In this document: positions 44,001-52,156 of the stretch, one piece after another
Layout: every line of letters begins with the position of its first letter
How positions within the stretch are numbered: position 1 is the stretch's first letter
Assembly (NCBI GenBank): GCA_966250335.1
Contig: CBINGZ010000013.1
Span: 47,631 to 111,630, forward strand
Origin: OLB7 sp966250335
Lineage (GTDB): Bacteria; Bacteroidota; Ignavibacteria; OLB7
Direction of reading: 5' to 3'
Length of the DNA stretch: 64,000 nt
The notes under the pieces: model-generated
Database searches by the model: none
What the model saw: the letters and a program-made list of their open reading frames with translations, nothing else
What the model was told of the DNA's origin: nothing
Program-made: the position numbers and the translations under genes

Positions 44001-46094
44001 ATGAGATTCACACCATTCATATTTGCACTCGTTTCGATAGCGGTAATGGTTCAGGAATGCACGGCCGTCGGGGCTCTCTATGTGCGGCCGTTGAATTCGC
44101 AGCAGACATATACCGTCATGTCGATCAAGACGCACGATGCCGTCGTGAAGATTCAGGACCAGGTCGCCGAGACGCATGTCGATCAGACGTTCTACAACGA
44201 CATGAGCGCACGAGTGGAATCGACCTTTATTTTCCCGCTGCCGGAAGGGGCCGTCATCACCGAACTTATCTACTGGTTCAACGGCAGGAAGTATTCGGCC
44301 TCGCTGCGTGAACGCGAGGAAGCGCAGAAAGCATACAACGACAAGATCAGACAGTATATCGATCCGGCGCTTCTTCAGTATTTCGGCGAGAATGTGTTCA
44401 AGCTGAATATTGCTCCCATCGAACCGTACAGTCTCGTCAGATTCGAGATCACCTACGCTGAACTTCTTCCCTATGAATTCGGGAATATCAATTACCGTTA
44501 TTATCTGAACACAACCGGGCTTTCACCCAAGCCGCTGGAGAGAGTTTCGATCTCGGTCGACGCCACCACGACGAAAACGTTCACGACATTCTTTTCGCCC
44601 AGCCACGGAAATTCAACGGCGGCCCAGGCGGTGCAGATCGCGCCTGACCATTACACGTTCAATTTCGGCGATGAGAATTTCGTGCCGGGCCACGATCTGC
44701 TTCTCAGTTTCGATACACGACGTCCCGGTGTGGATATGAACGTGCTCACGTATGTGCCGACGCCGGCCGACTCCTTCGGCGTCGATAAATTCTATGCTCT
44801 GTGGATTACGCCTCCCGATACCGTGATCACCGAAAATATTCCACCCCGGGACATCGTTTTCACCGCCGATATCTCCTCCAGCATGGAGGGAAAGAGGATT
44901 CTGAGATTGAAGGAGGCGCTTGCCGTATTTCTGGACGAACTGACGCCGAACGACAGATTCGATCTGGTCGTCTTCAGCACCAGCGTGCTCCGGTTCCGTG
45001 AGGACCTCGTCCCCGCAACACCGGAGAATATCGCAGACGCCCGGAAATTCGTGTCGAAGCTGGGAGCGCTCGGCCTGACCAACATCGATGCGGCGCTCCG
45101 TCATTCCCTCGACATGACGTTCGACACGACGAAGGAGAATATCCTGATTTTCATGACCGACGGATCTCCCACGGCCGGGGACACCGGGATCGCATCGATC
45201 GTGGCGAACACCTCCGCCCTCAACACGTCCGGTGTGCGTATCTACCCCTTCGGCATCGGCGACGGACTGAGCAGAACGCTGCTGGACGATCTCGGAAAAC
45301 GGAACAACGGATATTCGACCTACATCAGCGCCGACGACAGCATCGCCACGGCGATCGCCAACTACTTCCGCAGGCTTTCGTTCACCGCATATACCGATCT
45401 GGAACTCGACTTCGACGGCCTTCAGATCTACGACCAGTACGCGCGGGTTCTTCCGAACCTGCAATGGGGCTCGCAGGTGCTCCAGTTCGGACGGTATATC
45501 AACGCCGGCACCTTCCCCGTTCAGCTCAGCGGGATGAACGGCACGAAACCGTTCGTCATGACGACACCGGTATCGTTCGGCGATATCAAGGGGGGAAACA
45601 GAGCAGTGGCAAGACTCTGGGCCAGCAGGAAGATCGATTTCCTCCTGAACGAGATCACCCTGTACGGCGAGAAGAAGGAACTGGTGGACGCGGTGATCGA
45701 TCTCAGCATCCGATTCGGCATCCTGACACCGTACACGGCGTTCTACGTCGACCCGACCGAGGAGAATCCCGTCCCAACCGGAACGGAGGATGAGATCCTG
45801 GTGGCGAAGAGGACGACGCTCATGCAGAACGAGCCGAACCCCTTTGTCGACCGCACCACGATCGGCTTCTCGATCCCCCCCGGCGCGGGGCGGGAACGTG
45901 TACGAATCACCGTCTACGATCAGACCGGAAGGATGGTGGCCCTCCTCTTCGACGCCGAGGTCTCGACCGGCAACTACAGCGCGACATGGGACGGAACGGA
46001 TATCTCCGGAACACGCCTCCCCGCCGGCGCCTACCTCTACACGCTTGAATCGGGCTCGACAAGGTTGTCACGAACCCTGATTCTGCTGCAATAG
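44001..46094 (+). CDS. T9SS-exported VIT and VWA domain protein
   Basis: 697 residues with a signal segment (IFALVSIAVMVQECTAVG). A VIT domain lies at about 30-160 (VKIQDQVAETHVDQTFYNDMSARVESTFIFPLPEGAVI, the inter-alpha-trypsin inhibitor hallmark). A von Willebrand A domain lies at about 283-470 with MIDAS DISSS at residues 290-294 and FMTDGSPTAGD. The C-terminus (NEPNPFVDRTTIGFSI...GAYLYTLESGSTRLSRTLILLQ) is a T9SS type A sorting domain. Likely a surface adhesion protein whose metal site binds protein ligands. Codon use is more AT-tolerant than its neighbours in the first half. Good conserved start; AGGGGC lies before the ATG. Confidence 0.92.
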   Translation: MRFTPFIFALVSIAVMVQECTAVGALYVRPLNSQQTYTVMSIKTHDAVVKIQDQVAETHVDQTFYNDMSARVESTFIFPLPEGAVITELIYWFNGRKYSASLREREEAQKAYNDKIRQYIDPALLQYFGENVFKLNIAPIEPYSLVRFEITYAELLPYEFGNINYRYYLNTTGLSPKPLERVSISVDATTTKTFTTFFSPSHGNSTAAQAVQIAPDHYTFNFGDENFVPGHDLLLSFDTRRPGVDMNVLTYVPTPADSFGVDKFYALWITPPDTVITENIPPRDIVFTADISSSMEGKRILRLKEALAVFLDELTPNDRFDLVVFSTSVLRFREDLVPATPENIADARKFVSKLGALGLTNIDAALRHSLDMTFDTTKENILIFMTDGSPTAGDTGIASIVANTSALNTSGVRIYPFGIGDGLSRTLLDDLGKRNNGYSTYISADDSIATAIANYFRRLSFTAYTDLELDFDGLQIYDQYARVLPNLQWGSQVLQFGRYINAGTFPVQLSGMNGTKPFVMTTPVSFGDIKGGNRAVARLWASRKIDFLLNEITLYGEKKELVDAVIDLSIRFGILTPYTAFYVDPTEENPVPTGTEDEILVAKRTTLMQNEPNPFVDRTTIGFSIPPGAGRERVRITVYDQTGRMVALLFDAEVSTGNYSATWDGTDISGTRLPAGAYLYTLESGSTRLSRTLILLQ

Positions 46095-46137
46095 TCTTCC
46101 GAATCGATTGCCGTTCCCTCCCTGGATTGAGGCATGG

Positions 46138-46167
46138 GCCCCGCACAACTATTCATGGGTGCGGGGC
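46138..46167 (+). terminator. hairpin after the VIT/VWA gene
   Basis: A nine-bp stem GCCCCGCAC/GTGCGGGGC with a 12-base loop, followed by TTCGG. It lies between the VIT/VWA gene and a convergent decayed T9SS remnant, so it may originally have served both. Confidence 0.65.
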
Positions 46168-46189
46168 TTCGGCCGTTCCGGAAACATCC

Positions 46190-46351
46190 TCACCTGACCA
46201 GCATCATCGTTCCCCTCCCCGACCATGTTCCACTCGTGAGACGATAGTAATAGATCCCGGAAGGATAGTTCCCTCCATCCCAGGCCACGGAGTACCGACC
46301 GGCCGGAAACGTTTGGTCGATCGGCACGGCGACCAGACGACGGTATGGTAT
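46190..46351 (-). pseudogene. decayed T9SS sorting-domain remnant
   Basis: The minus strand, read in one frame up to a TGA, gives RRLVAVPIDQTFPAG followed by RYSVAWDGGNYPSGIYYYRL and TSGTWSGRGTMMLVR. This is unmistakably the last ~50 residues of a T9SS type A sorting domain (GRYSVAWDG, PSGIYYYRL). An in-frame TAG lies immediately upstream and no start codon or cargo domain precedes it, so only the tail of a former surface-protein gene survives. Confidence 0.75.
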
Positions 46352-46428
46352 CTACCCTCGAATTGAAGTAAGGCCAGGGAAGGCGGAGGAACAGGCAGGG
46401 GGAAACAGAGAGAGTGAGCAACGGAAGG

Positions 46429-46497
46429 CGTGAGCTGTCAGGGCTGAAGACCAGGTTACGACATCAGCCCTGACCGCCGATTCGAGGGCAGCTCACG
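46429..46497. other. nested hairpin structure
   Basis: An outer stem CGTGAGCTG/CAGCTCACG encloses an inner 11-bp stem GTCAGGGCTGA/TCAGCCCTGAC, with a 16-base loop and a 14-base one-sided interruption. There is no T-tract. It could be a structured RNA, a mobile-element end or a strong terminator; the surrounding ~900-bp gap up to the XRE gene otherwise holds only the T9SS remnant and unconvincing frames. Confidence 0.4.
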
Positions 46498-47080
46498 AAC
46501 GCCCCGGCCCGTCTAACGGTCGGGCGCAGGGACCGGTGCGGTCGGAGCCAGTGCGCGCTCTCATCCGGCGCTTTCCCGCACATGAAAGGCGCCCGCGACA
46601 ATGGCCTCCGCAACTTACCATAATATCATGGACCGAAGCAATTGCCGGATCGGTCCCGTCATCTTTTTTCTTCGCGGTGCGACGCTTCGGCCCGTTCGGG
46701 GGCGACCGAAGAAGAGCGCGAGGAGGATCACCCTACGATATCGCGATCCTATTCCGATACTCCGCTCCCACCTCCCGATGCCGGGTCACGATCGGCCAGG
46801 GCCACACCACTGTACCGTCGGCACTCCCCCCCCGGTCACGGCGACAGCAGTGTCCGATAGATCGCATATAGATCGTACTATGAACAGTCGTTCATATGAG
46901 AAGGGAAATCCCTCCTCTAAGTTGCATTCGTCGCACGGCCGACACCGCAACCCTCTTCGACAATACCTGTTCCACAACAACCGCAACCCAGTCATGAAGC
47001 TGAATCCGCACAGCGCCTATCCCACCCACGTGATCGGCGGCACAGCCGCCCCCCGGAAATCGAACTACGGTTCACATACG
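46498..47080. other. intergenic region upstream of the XRE regulator
   Basis: About 580 bases with no supported gene. A plus-strand frame runs through it in phase with the XRE gene but its translation is low-complexity and Arg/His/Pro-rich, unlike a protein. An in-frame ATG at 46994 (MKLNPHSAYPTH) could extend the regulator by 29 residues. AT-rich spots near 46860-46990 may hold its promoter. Confidence 0.4.
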
Positions 47081-47341
47081 ATGTCGCACACGAAATCGGA
47101 TCGGGAAGCGATTATCCGCAAAGCGGTCAGCGATCTGATCTACAGACGACGGGTCCGGGCGGAGCATGTGATCACACAGGAGGAGCTGGCGGTGCGTTCG
47201 GGAATCTCGTATGAACACCTGAATCGTATCGAGAACTATCGCGCCATGCCGTCGATCATGGTGCTGGACAGAATCGCCCGATCGCTCGGGTTCGACCGCC
47301 TCTCCGATTTCCTGGCGGACGACGAGTTCGAACTGCTGTAG
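47081..47341 (+). CDS. XRE-family helix-turn-helix regulator
   Basis: An 86-residue product counting from ATG at 47081 (MSHTKSDREAIIRKAVSDLI). It is one Cro/C1-type HTH: TQEELAVRSGISYEHLNRIENYRAMPSIMVLDRIARSLGF, with the standard Q-EEL...S-I-x-Y-xx-R-E spacing. It has no sensor domain. It lies 156 bases before the first of five tandem RhiA-like genes in the same orientation, so it is a candidate regulator of that array. Its start is uncertain because no ribosome binding site marks either candidate. Confidence 0.8.
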   Translation: MSHTKSDREAIIRKAVSDLIYRRRVRAEHVITQEELAVRSGISYEHLNRIENYRAMPSIMVLDRIARSLGFDRLSDFLADDEFELL

Positions 47342-47497
47342 GACGCACACCGGAACAACAGATCACAACAGGATAAAAGATCGATCGAAGCGGACACGGC
47401 GGCGGTCCGGCCCCTTTTGTGCACGGAAGGGACCGCGAACGCGGCGCCGGACAATCATCATCTCACTTTCAATCTCAATCTCTACAGGGGGTATCTC

Positions 47498-48508
47498 ATG
47501 CCATCACTCGCAGCAGGCAAGACGACCACATGGGACAAGAATCAGTATTCGCGGCTGTCGTTCGACTGGGCCGGACCGGCCGGATCCGGAACGGTCAGCG
47601 TCAAGATCGGCGAGGGAGCAGCCACAAGCTACAGCGTCCCGCAGGCGAACCTGGCGATCGACAGAACCCAGAAGGGAAAGCTGACGAACAACACGGACAA
47701 GACGATCAACTACACATTGTCCTCCGCGGCGCTGTACGATGCGGACGGCGAGCCGATGGATGAAGGCCGCTACGATCTCGTCGAGTCCGACGCATACGAC
47801 ATGGACGATATGGACGCTCTGGCGGGAGTTCAGTACACGCTCGTCTTCAAGAACAACTCCTCGAACCTGGGAGACGCCTGCGTCTACCAGACGGCGCCCC
47901 CGAGCAGCCCGAACGTGATGTCCCTGGCGTGGTTTTCCAAGACGGCGTATCCCACGACGACCGTCAAGTTCAACTGGTCGATCGACTACAGCTTCGTGTG
48001 GTCCGAGACCGGCCTCCTTGTTCCTGGTGTCCTCTTCACGGCAAGCCAGGTCTGGGCCGCCGATCTGACAACGACGAACCAGGTGACGTTCACCAAGGAG
48101 AACAACGCCTACAGGTTCAAGGATCAGACCCAGGGACCGAACGCCGGCAGCCTCCTTATCAAGGAGACGAACACGATACCGCTGAACCAGGCCTCGGTCG
48201 GTATCGGCATGTCGGGCGCCGGAACGTTCGTCCAGCAGGCGCAGCCGAACTGGAACCTCACCTTCACGCCGAAGCCGCGGTACTGGATCACGTTCGGATC
48301 GTTCATCGCAGGGGAAGTGCTCGATGTCCAGTCGATCTCCAATCCGGCGGAGATCGCCTTCCCGGCGAACGTCTACTCCATGACCGCGACCCTGAACGCG
48401 GACAACTCCTGGACGATCGAGCCCACGAGCACGACGAACGCCAGGATAGCGACGGCGCAGACGTACGACAAGAGCGCAAGGTTCAGCTCGCGGACGCGCC
48501 TCTTCTGA
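47498..48508 (+). CDS. RhiA-like protein 1, with extra N-terminal domain
   Basis: ATG chosen after AGGGGG (MPSLAAGKTTTWDKNQ); 336 residues. Residues 1 to ~80 are a small beta-rich domain not found in the other copies. From about 110 (GVQYTLVFKNNSSNLGDACVYQ) to the end it matches the four downstream products: VMSLAWFSKTAYPTTTVKFNWSIDYSFVWSETG, IPLNQASVGIGMSGAGTFVQQAQPN, PRYWITFGSFIAGEVLD and VYSMTATLNADNSWTIEP. From memory this resembles Rhizobium RhiA, a quorum-sensing-controlled rhizosphere protein of unknown function; I cannot confirm it here. There is no signal peptide or T9SS tail, so it appears cytosolic. Confidence 0.7.
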   Translation: MPSLAAGKTTTWDKNQYSRLSFDWAGPAGSGTVSVKIGEGAATSYSVPQANLAIDRTQKGKLTNNTDKTINYTLSSAALYDADGEPMDEGRYDLVESDAYDMDDMDALAGVQYTLVFKNNSSNLGDACVYQTAPPSSPNVMSLAWFSKTAYPTTTVKFNWSIDYSFVWSETGLLVPGVLFTASQVWAADLTTTNQVTFTKENNAYRFKDQTQGPNAGSLLIKETNTIPLNQASVGIGMSGAGTFVQQAQPNWNLTFTPKPRYWITFGSFIAGEVLDVQSISNPAEIAFPANVYSMTATLNADNSWTIEPTSTTNARIATAQTYDKSARFSSRTRLF

Positions 48509-48845
48509 GCCACGCGGAGGATGCCGGACGCCTGATATATCGTTCCGGTATATCGTGATGCCGGCATACGATCGGTCGGCGTCATCGGCCGGAGGACGTC
48601 CTGGAGGGAAAGGTCGTTCCGACGGCAGACGGCATCCTCCTCGGCGTAATCTCCACCCGCACGGAAGCCGGAACCATCCGCGCCGATTCGTACGGCGGCC
48701 GCGCGGGAAGGGGGAGCGTCGAGCGCACGGCGGGCGGCATGAGCGATCATGCCGCCCTGTCCGTATCCGATATACCTGCGAGGAGAACAGCATCGCGATA
48801 TAATCTTCCGACCGGCACTGAACGGCATCCAACCGAACCGCGACG
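48509..48845. other. 337-bp gap within the RhiA-like array
   Basis: It contains two close GTATATCG/CGATATAC-type motifs with an imperfect ATGCCGG...CCGGCAT hairpin at about 48523-48562. From about 48590 to 48700 one plus-strand frame (DVLEGKVVPTADGILLGVIS...) shows strongly GC-rich third codon positions but no start codon, so it may be the remains of a gene. Nothing else is supported. Confidence 0.4.
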
Positions 48846-49571
48846 ATGGGGCGCACCTCCTCCTTCATATACACGCTGGTCTTCAAGAACAACTCGTCGA
48901 CGCTGGGCGACGTCTGTCTGTATCAGCTTCCGCCGGAAGGGGTCGCCGGAGTGCTGCCGCTGGCATGGTTCGCCCAGGCCGCGCATCCCACCACCCGGAT
49001 CAAGTTCACATGGACGCCCGCCTACTCGTTCATCTGGTCGCAGTCGGGGACGCTGATCCCCGGAACGGTCTGCTTCGCGAACCAGATCTGGGATGCGGAC
49101 CCGGTCACCGGAAACCAGGTCACCTTTACCATGGATGGAGGCGCGTTCACGTTCAAGAATCAGACCCAGGGCTCCAGCGCGGGAACCTACACGATCCGCG
49201 AGGATGGGACGATCCCCCCCAGGAAGGCTTCGGTCGGTCTCGGCATGGAGGACTCCGGGATCTATGTTCAGCAGGCCGCGCCGAACATCACCCTCGCCCT
49301 GAAGCCGGTCCCCAACTACTGGATCACCTTCGGCAGCTTCGTCGAAGGGGAGGCTCTCGACACGGCATCATTGAACAATCCCGCACAGATCATCTACCCG
49401 ACCAACATCTATTCGATGACGGCGATCCTGAACGAAGACAACTCATGGACGATATCCTCCACGACGGAGGTCAACAGGATGTATGCGACGGCCCGCAACC
49501 AGTACGGCAGGGCGGAATGGGGGAGGCGGTATATCGACACGATCCACATCCCGGAGCAGTACCATGATTGA
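48846..49571 (+). CDS. RhiA-like protein 2
   Basis: 241 residues (MGRTSSFIYTLVFKNNSST...). Family blocks: LGDVCLYQLPPEGVAGVLPLAWFAQAAHPTTRIKFTW, YSFIWSQSGTLIPGTV, TIPPRKASVGLGMEDSGIYVQQ, NYWITFGSFVEGEALD and IYSMTAILNEDNSWTIS. In this copy the highly conserved GIGMSG core has drifted to GLGMED. It ends ...RRYIDTIHIPEQYHD, and its stop overlaps the start of the next copy by eight bases, so the two are translationally coupled. Function unknown; probably a small all-beta cytosolic protein. Confidence 0.7.
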   Translation: MGRTSSFIYTLVFKNNSSTLGDVCLYQLPPEGVAGVLPLAWFAQAAHPTTRIKFTWTPAYSFIWSQSGTLIPGTVCFANQIWDADPVTGNQVTFTMDGGAFTFKNQTQGSSAGTYTIREDGTIPPRKASVGLGMEDSGIYVQQAAPNITLALKPVPNYWITFGSFVEGEALDTASLNNPAQIIYPTNIYSMTAILNEDNSWTISSTTEVNRMYATARNQYGRAEWGRRYIDTIHIPEQYHD

Positions 49572-50229
49572 AAGCGAAGGACCGACCCGCACCATCATCT
49601 TCAGGAACAGTTCGTTCGACGCCGGAAGCGTATGCCTCTTCCATCACCACGACGGCTCGAAGGTCTTCCCCACGGCGTGGCTCACGAAACCGTCGTTCCC
49701 CTCGACCGTTGTCGCGTTCCGATGGGAGGTGAACCGCTGTTTCGTCTGGGCCGAGAGAGGTCCGCTTGCGCCCGGCATGAGGTTCATCGCGGACGGAATA
49801 TCGGACGCCGATCCGGTCGGCGCCGGCGCGGTGAGATTCACGTACGACGGCGGGTTCAGGTTCGGTGAACCCGCCGACGACCACCGACCGGGAAGTCTCA
49901 CGATCCGATGCGACGATACGATACCGGCCCGACGAGCATCGATCGGGATCGGAATGTCCGGCCTGCCGACCTGCGTGACCCCGGCCGAACCCGGAGACGT
50001 CGCCCGCTTCTCCCTCCGTCCCGACTACCGGATCACCTTCGGGGAGTTCACCCAGGGGGACCTTCTTGCCCCTTCCTCGATCGCCGGCGCGGCGGAGATC
50101 GCCTTCCCGCCGGGGATCTCCGTCGTGACGGCCGAATACCGCGCGGACGGAACCTGGCTGATCCGTCCCCTGACCACGGTCGATCCGTCGACCGGAAACA
50201 CCACCCCTCTCCCCTTTCTCAACCGGTGA
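49564..50229 (+). CDS. RhiA-like protein 3 (divergent)
   Basis: 221 residues (MIESEGPTRTIIFRNSSFDAG...). It keeps the order of blocks but is the most diverged copy: VCLFHHHDGSKVFPTAWLTKPSFPSTVVAFRWEVNRCFVWAERG, TIPARRASIGIGMSGLPTCVTPAEP, DYRITFGEFTQGDLL and ISVVTAEYRADGTWLIRP. It starts inside the 3' end of copy 2 (eight-base overlap), after GGAGCAG. Two or three charged substitutions in the otherwise hydrophobic/aromatic core suggest relaxed constraint or a new partner. Confidence 0.7.
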   Translation: MIESEGPTRTIIFRNSSFDAGSVCLFHHHDGSKVFPTAWLTKPSFPSTVVAFRWEVNRCFVWAERGPLAPGMRFIADGISDADPVGAGAVRFTYDGGFRFGEPADDHRPGSLTIRCDDTIPARRASIGIGMSGLPTCVTPAEPGDVARFSLRPDYRITFGEFTQGDLLAPSSIAGAAEIAFPPGISVVTAEYRADGTWLIRPLTTVDPSTGNTTPLPFLNR

Positions 50230-50570
50230 GAACGGTATCGAACGAAACTATCGATCCCTGCTCCCTGATTTTAATTTCCAGAATTCGTCGGATTACGCTA
50301 CGTTTGCCGACGCCTTCACCTATCGGAATCTGATTCAGCTGTTTCATGACCGATGAATACGGCCTCGATCGGCGTCGACATGTCGGAAGCAGGGGTATCC
50401 GGAGTGGAGGCGACGCCATCGAAGCAGCGAGCGAAGAAAAGACCACGGCCTGATCCGATCTACAGCAGTTTTCACGCACGGCTACCCCGTGGGTCGAGGG
50501 AACGCCTTCCCGGCATTTCATCGATTCACAACACGATACGCACACGGCTATCCTCCGTGCGGTTCACAAC
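50230..50570. pseudogene. gap with degraded RhiA-like fragment
   Basis: At about 50350-50405 the frame reads PMNTASIGVDMSEAGVSG, clearly the PMNTASVGIGMSGAGTF core of copy 5, with matching DNA (ATGAATACGGCCTCG versus ATGAACACGGCCTCG). The flanking sequence no longer resembles the family on either side, and the continuing frame is Arg/Ser-rich. This marks a sixth, destroyed copy. The left part of the gap is AT-richer (GATTTTAATTTCCAGAATTC) and shows nothing else. Confidence 0.65.
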
Positions 50571-50617
50571 GAACCGTATATCGTCATACTCAACACAACT
50601 CTAACCGGAGCAGCATC
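50571..50617 (+). promoter_or_regulatory. conserved 47-bp leader of RhiA-like gene 4
   Basis: From GAACCGTATATCG to the start codon this leader matches the leader of copy 5 at 41 of 47 positions by hand alignment, including the CCGGAGCAG ribosome-binding segment. It contains the CGATAT core in reverse (ATATCG). Non-coding conservation between paralogues suggests a shared regulatory or translational function, or very recent duplication. Confidence 0.6.
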
Positions 50618-51328
50618 ATGGGCGGACCTACCTATTCGGTGATCTTCATCAACAACTCGAACCAGTCGGGGAGCGCCTGTCTTTTCCAGCGGCCGCAGGA
50701 CGTCCCGAACGCGTTTCCCGTGGCGTGGTTCGCAAAGTTCAGCAACCCCGCGACCACCATACGGTTCCAGTGGACCCTCGATTACAGTTTCGTCTGGGCC
50801 GAGACAGGGAGCCTCATGCCCGGCGTCATGTTCCAGCCGGCCCAGCTGTGGGAGGCCGATCCCAACGGGAACAACACCGTGACGTTCACATATAACGGCT
50901 TCTACACCTTCCAGGATCTGCAGAGGGGCTCAAATCCCGGAACACTCCTGATCAAGACGACCGGGATGATACCGATGCGTCAGGCCTCGATCGGCATCGG
51001 AATGTCGGGAAGCGCGATCTGCGCCACGCAGGCTCAGCCGAACTGGAACAACATGTTCCCCGCACGCCCCGACTACTGGATCACGTTCGGAAACTACCAG
51101 CAGGGAGAGGTGCTCGATCCGAACAGGATCCCCAACGCGATGCAGATCAACTTCCCGGCAGGAGTGTACGCCATGACCGCCACCCTCAACGCGGACATGA
51201 GCTGGACGATCCGCCCGTCGAGCATGAGCAACGAACTGACCGGTTCCGAGGCAGCCGATTCCGAAGCGGCCGGCGCCGAAGCGGCCGCCGACTCCGCAGC
51301 GGTGAACACCGAAGACGCTGCTTCCTGA
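50618..51328 (+). CDS. RhiA-like protein 4, acidic Ala/Glu tail
   Basis: 236 residues from ATG after GGAGCAG (MGGPTYSVIFINNSNQSGSACLFQ). Conserved blocks: VPNAFPVAWFAKFSNPATTIRFQWTLDYSFVWAETGSLMPGVMF, MIPMRQASIGIGMSGSAICATQAQPNW, DYWITFGNYQQGEVLD and VYAMTATLNADMSWTIRP. It ends in a low-complexity acidic tail (SEAADSEAAGAEAAADSAAVNTEDAAS) that the other copies lack in this form. A 17-bp stem hairpin nearly identical to the one after copy 5 follows. Confidence 0.7.
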   Translation: MGGPTYSVIFINNSNQSGSACLFQRPQDVPNAFPVAWFAKFSNPATTIRFQWTLDYSFVWAETGSLMPGVMFQPAQLWEADPNGNNTVTFTYNGFYTFQDLQRGSNPGTLLIKTTGMIPMRQASIGIGMSGSAICATQAQPNWNNMFPARPDYWITFGNYQQGEVLDPNRIPNAMQINFPAGVYAMTATLNADMSWTIRPSSMSNELTGSEAADSEAAGAEAAADSAAVNTEDAAS

Positions 51329-51354
51329 CAAGGGAGAGCACAGATCCGATCCGA

Positions 51355-51394
51355 CGCATCTCCACATCGTACATCGATACGGTGTGGAGATGCG
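51355..51394 (+). terminator. repeated hairpin after RhiA-like gene 4
   Basis: A 17-bp stem (CGCATCTCCACATCGTA paired with TACGGTGTGGAGATGCG, one wobble) with loop CATCGA. The core is almost the same sequence as the hairpin after copy 5, so it was duplicated with the gene. There is no T-run; it is a stable mRNA end or attenuator. Confidence 0.7.
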
Positions 51395-51412
51395 CTTCGG
51401 GGAGTTCTCGAT

Positions 51413-51459
51413 GAACCGTATATCGCCACATTCAACGCAACTCAAACCGGAGCAGTATC
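51413..51459 (+). promoter_or_regulatory. conserved 47-bp leader of RhiA-like gene 5
   Basis: The counterpart of the leader before copy 4 (41/47 identical by eye), again starting GAACCGTATATCG and ending CCGGAGCAGTATC before ATG. Parts of it also resemble the 3' end of copy 2 (GGTATATCGACAC...CCCGGAGCAGTACC), so the leader may descend from the coding end of an ancestral overlapping upstream gene. Confidence 0.6.
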
Positions 51460-52125
51460 ATGACCGGAGTCCAGTACACGGTGATCTTCAGGAACAACTC
51501 GACCCAGGCGGGAGACGTCTGTCTCTTCCAGCAGCAGCCGGGCGCCCCGAACGCCTTTTCCCTGGCATGGTTCGCGCACTATGCCTACCCCACGACCGAC
51601 ACGATATTCAACTGGAGTATCGATTACAGCTTCATATGGAGTGAGACCGGTACACTCATGCCCGGCGTCATATTCTCTCCTTCCCAGTCCTGGAATGCCG
51701 ATCTCACCAACCGGAACGCGGTGACACTCGCATACAACAACTTTTTCACGTTCGAGGATCAGCATACCGGACCGCAACCCGGAAGCCTCTACATCAATTC
51801 GCAAGGTTCGGTACCGATGAACACGGCCTCGGTCGGCATCGGAATGTCGGGCGCCGGAACGTTCGTCGAGCAGGCACGGCCGAACCTGACGACGGTGTTC
51901 ACCCCGCACCCTGAATACTGGATCACATTCGGACTGTACGAGCAGGGAGAGGTGCTCGATCCGGAGTCGATGAACAACAGAGCGATCATAGCATTCCCGC
52001 CGGGCGTCTACAGCATGACAGCCGTGCTCAACCAGGACAACAGCTGGACCATCGAGCCGACGAACCGGACGGCAACAGCCGACCGGGATGTCGAGACCGT
52101 GAACGATGCAGACACGGTCTCCTGA
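51460..52125 (+). CDS. RhiA-like protein 5
   Basis: 221 residues (MTGVQYTVIFRNNSTQAGDVCLFQ) with all family blocks intact: APNAFSLAWFAHYAYPTTDTIFNWSIDYSFIWSETGTLMPGVIF, VPMNTASVGIGMSGAGTFVEQARPN, EYWITFGLYEQGEVLDPESM and VYSMTAVLNQDNSWTIEP. It is the copy closest to copies 1 and 4. It has no signal peptide. The short tail (TATADRDVETVNDADTVS) is acidic. It is followed by the repeated hairpin and then by the convergent LodB-like gene. Confidence 0.7.
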   Translation: MTGVQYTVIFRNNSTQAGDVCLFQQQPGAPNAFSLAWFAHYAYPTTDTIFNWSIDYSFIWSETGTLMPGVIFSPSQSWNADLTNRNAVTLAYNNFFTFEDQHTGPQPGSLYINSQGSVPMNTASVGIGMSGAGTFVEQARPNLTTVFTPHPEYWITFGLYEQGEVLDPESMNNRAIIAFPPGVYSMTAVLNQDNSWTIEPTNRTATADRDVETVNDADTVS

Positions 52126-52156
52126 CGGGACAATCCGAAGAAGAGGACTCTCCACG

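Noticed and set aside
46601..47080. N-terminal 160-codon extension of the XRE regulator
   Set aside because: Composition is Arg/His/Pro/Ser-rich with no secondary-structure pattern, and the HTH domain is complete from 47081.
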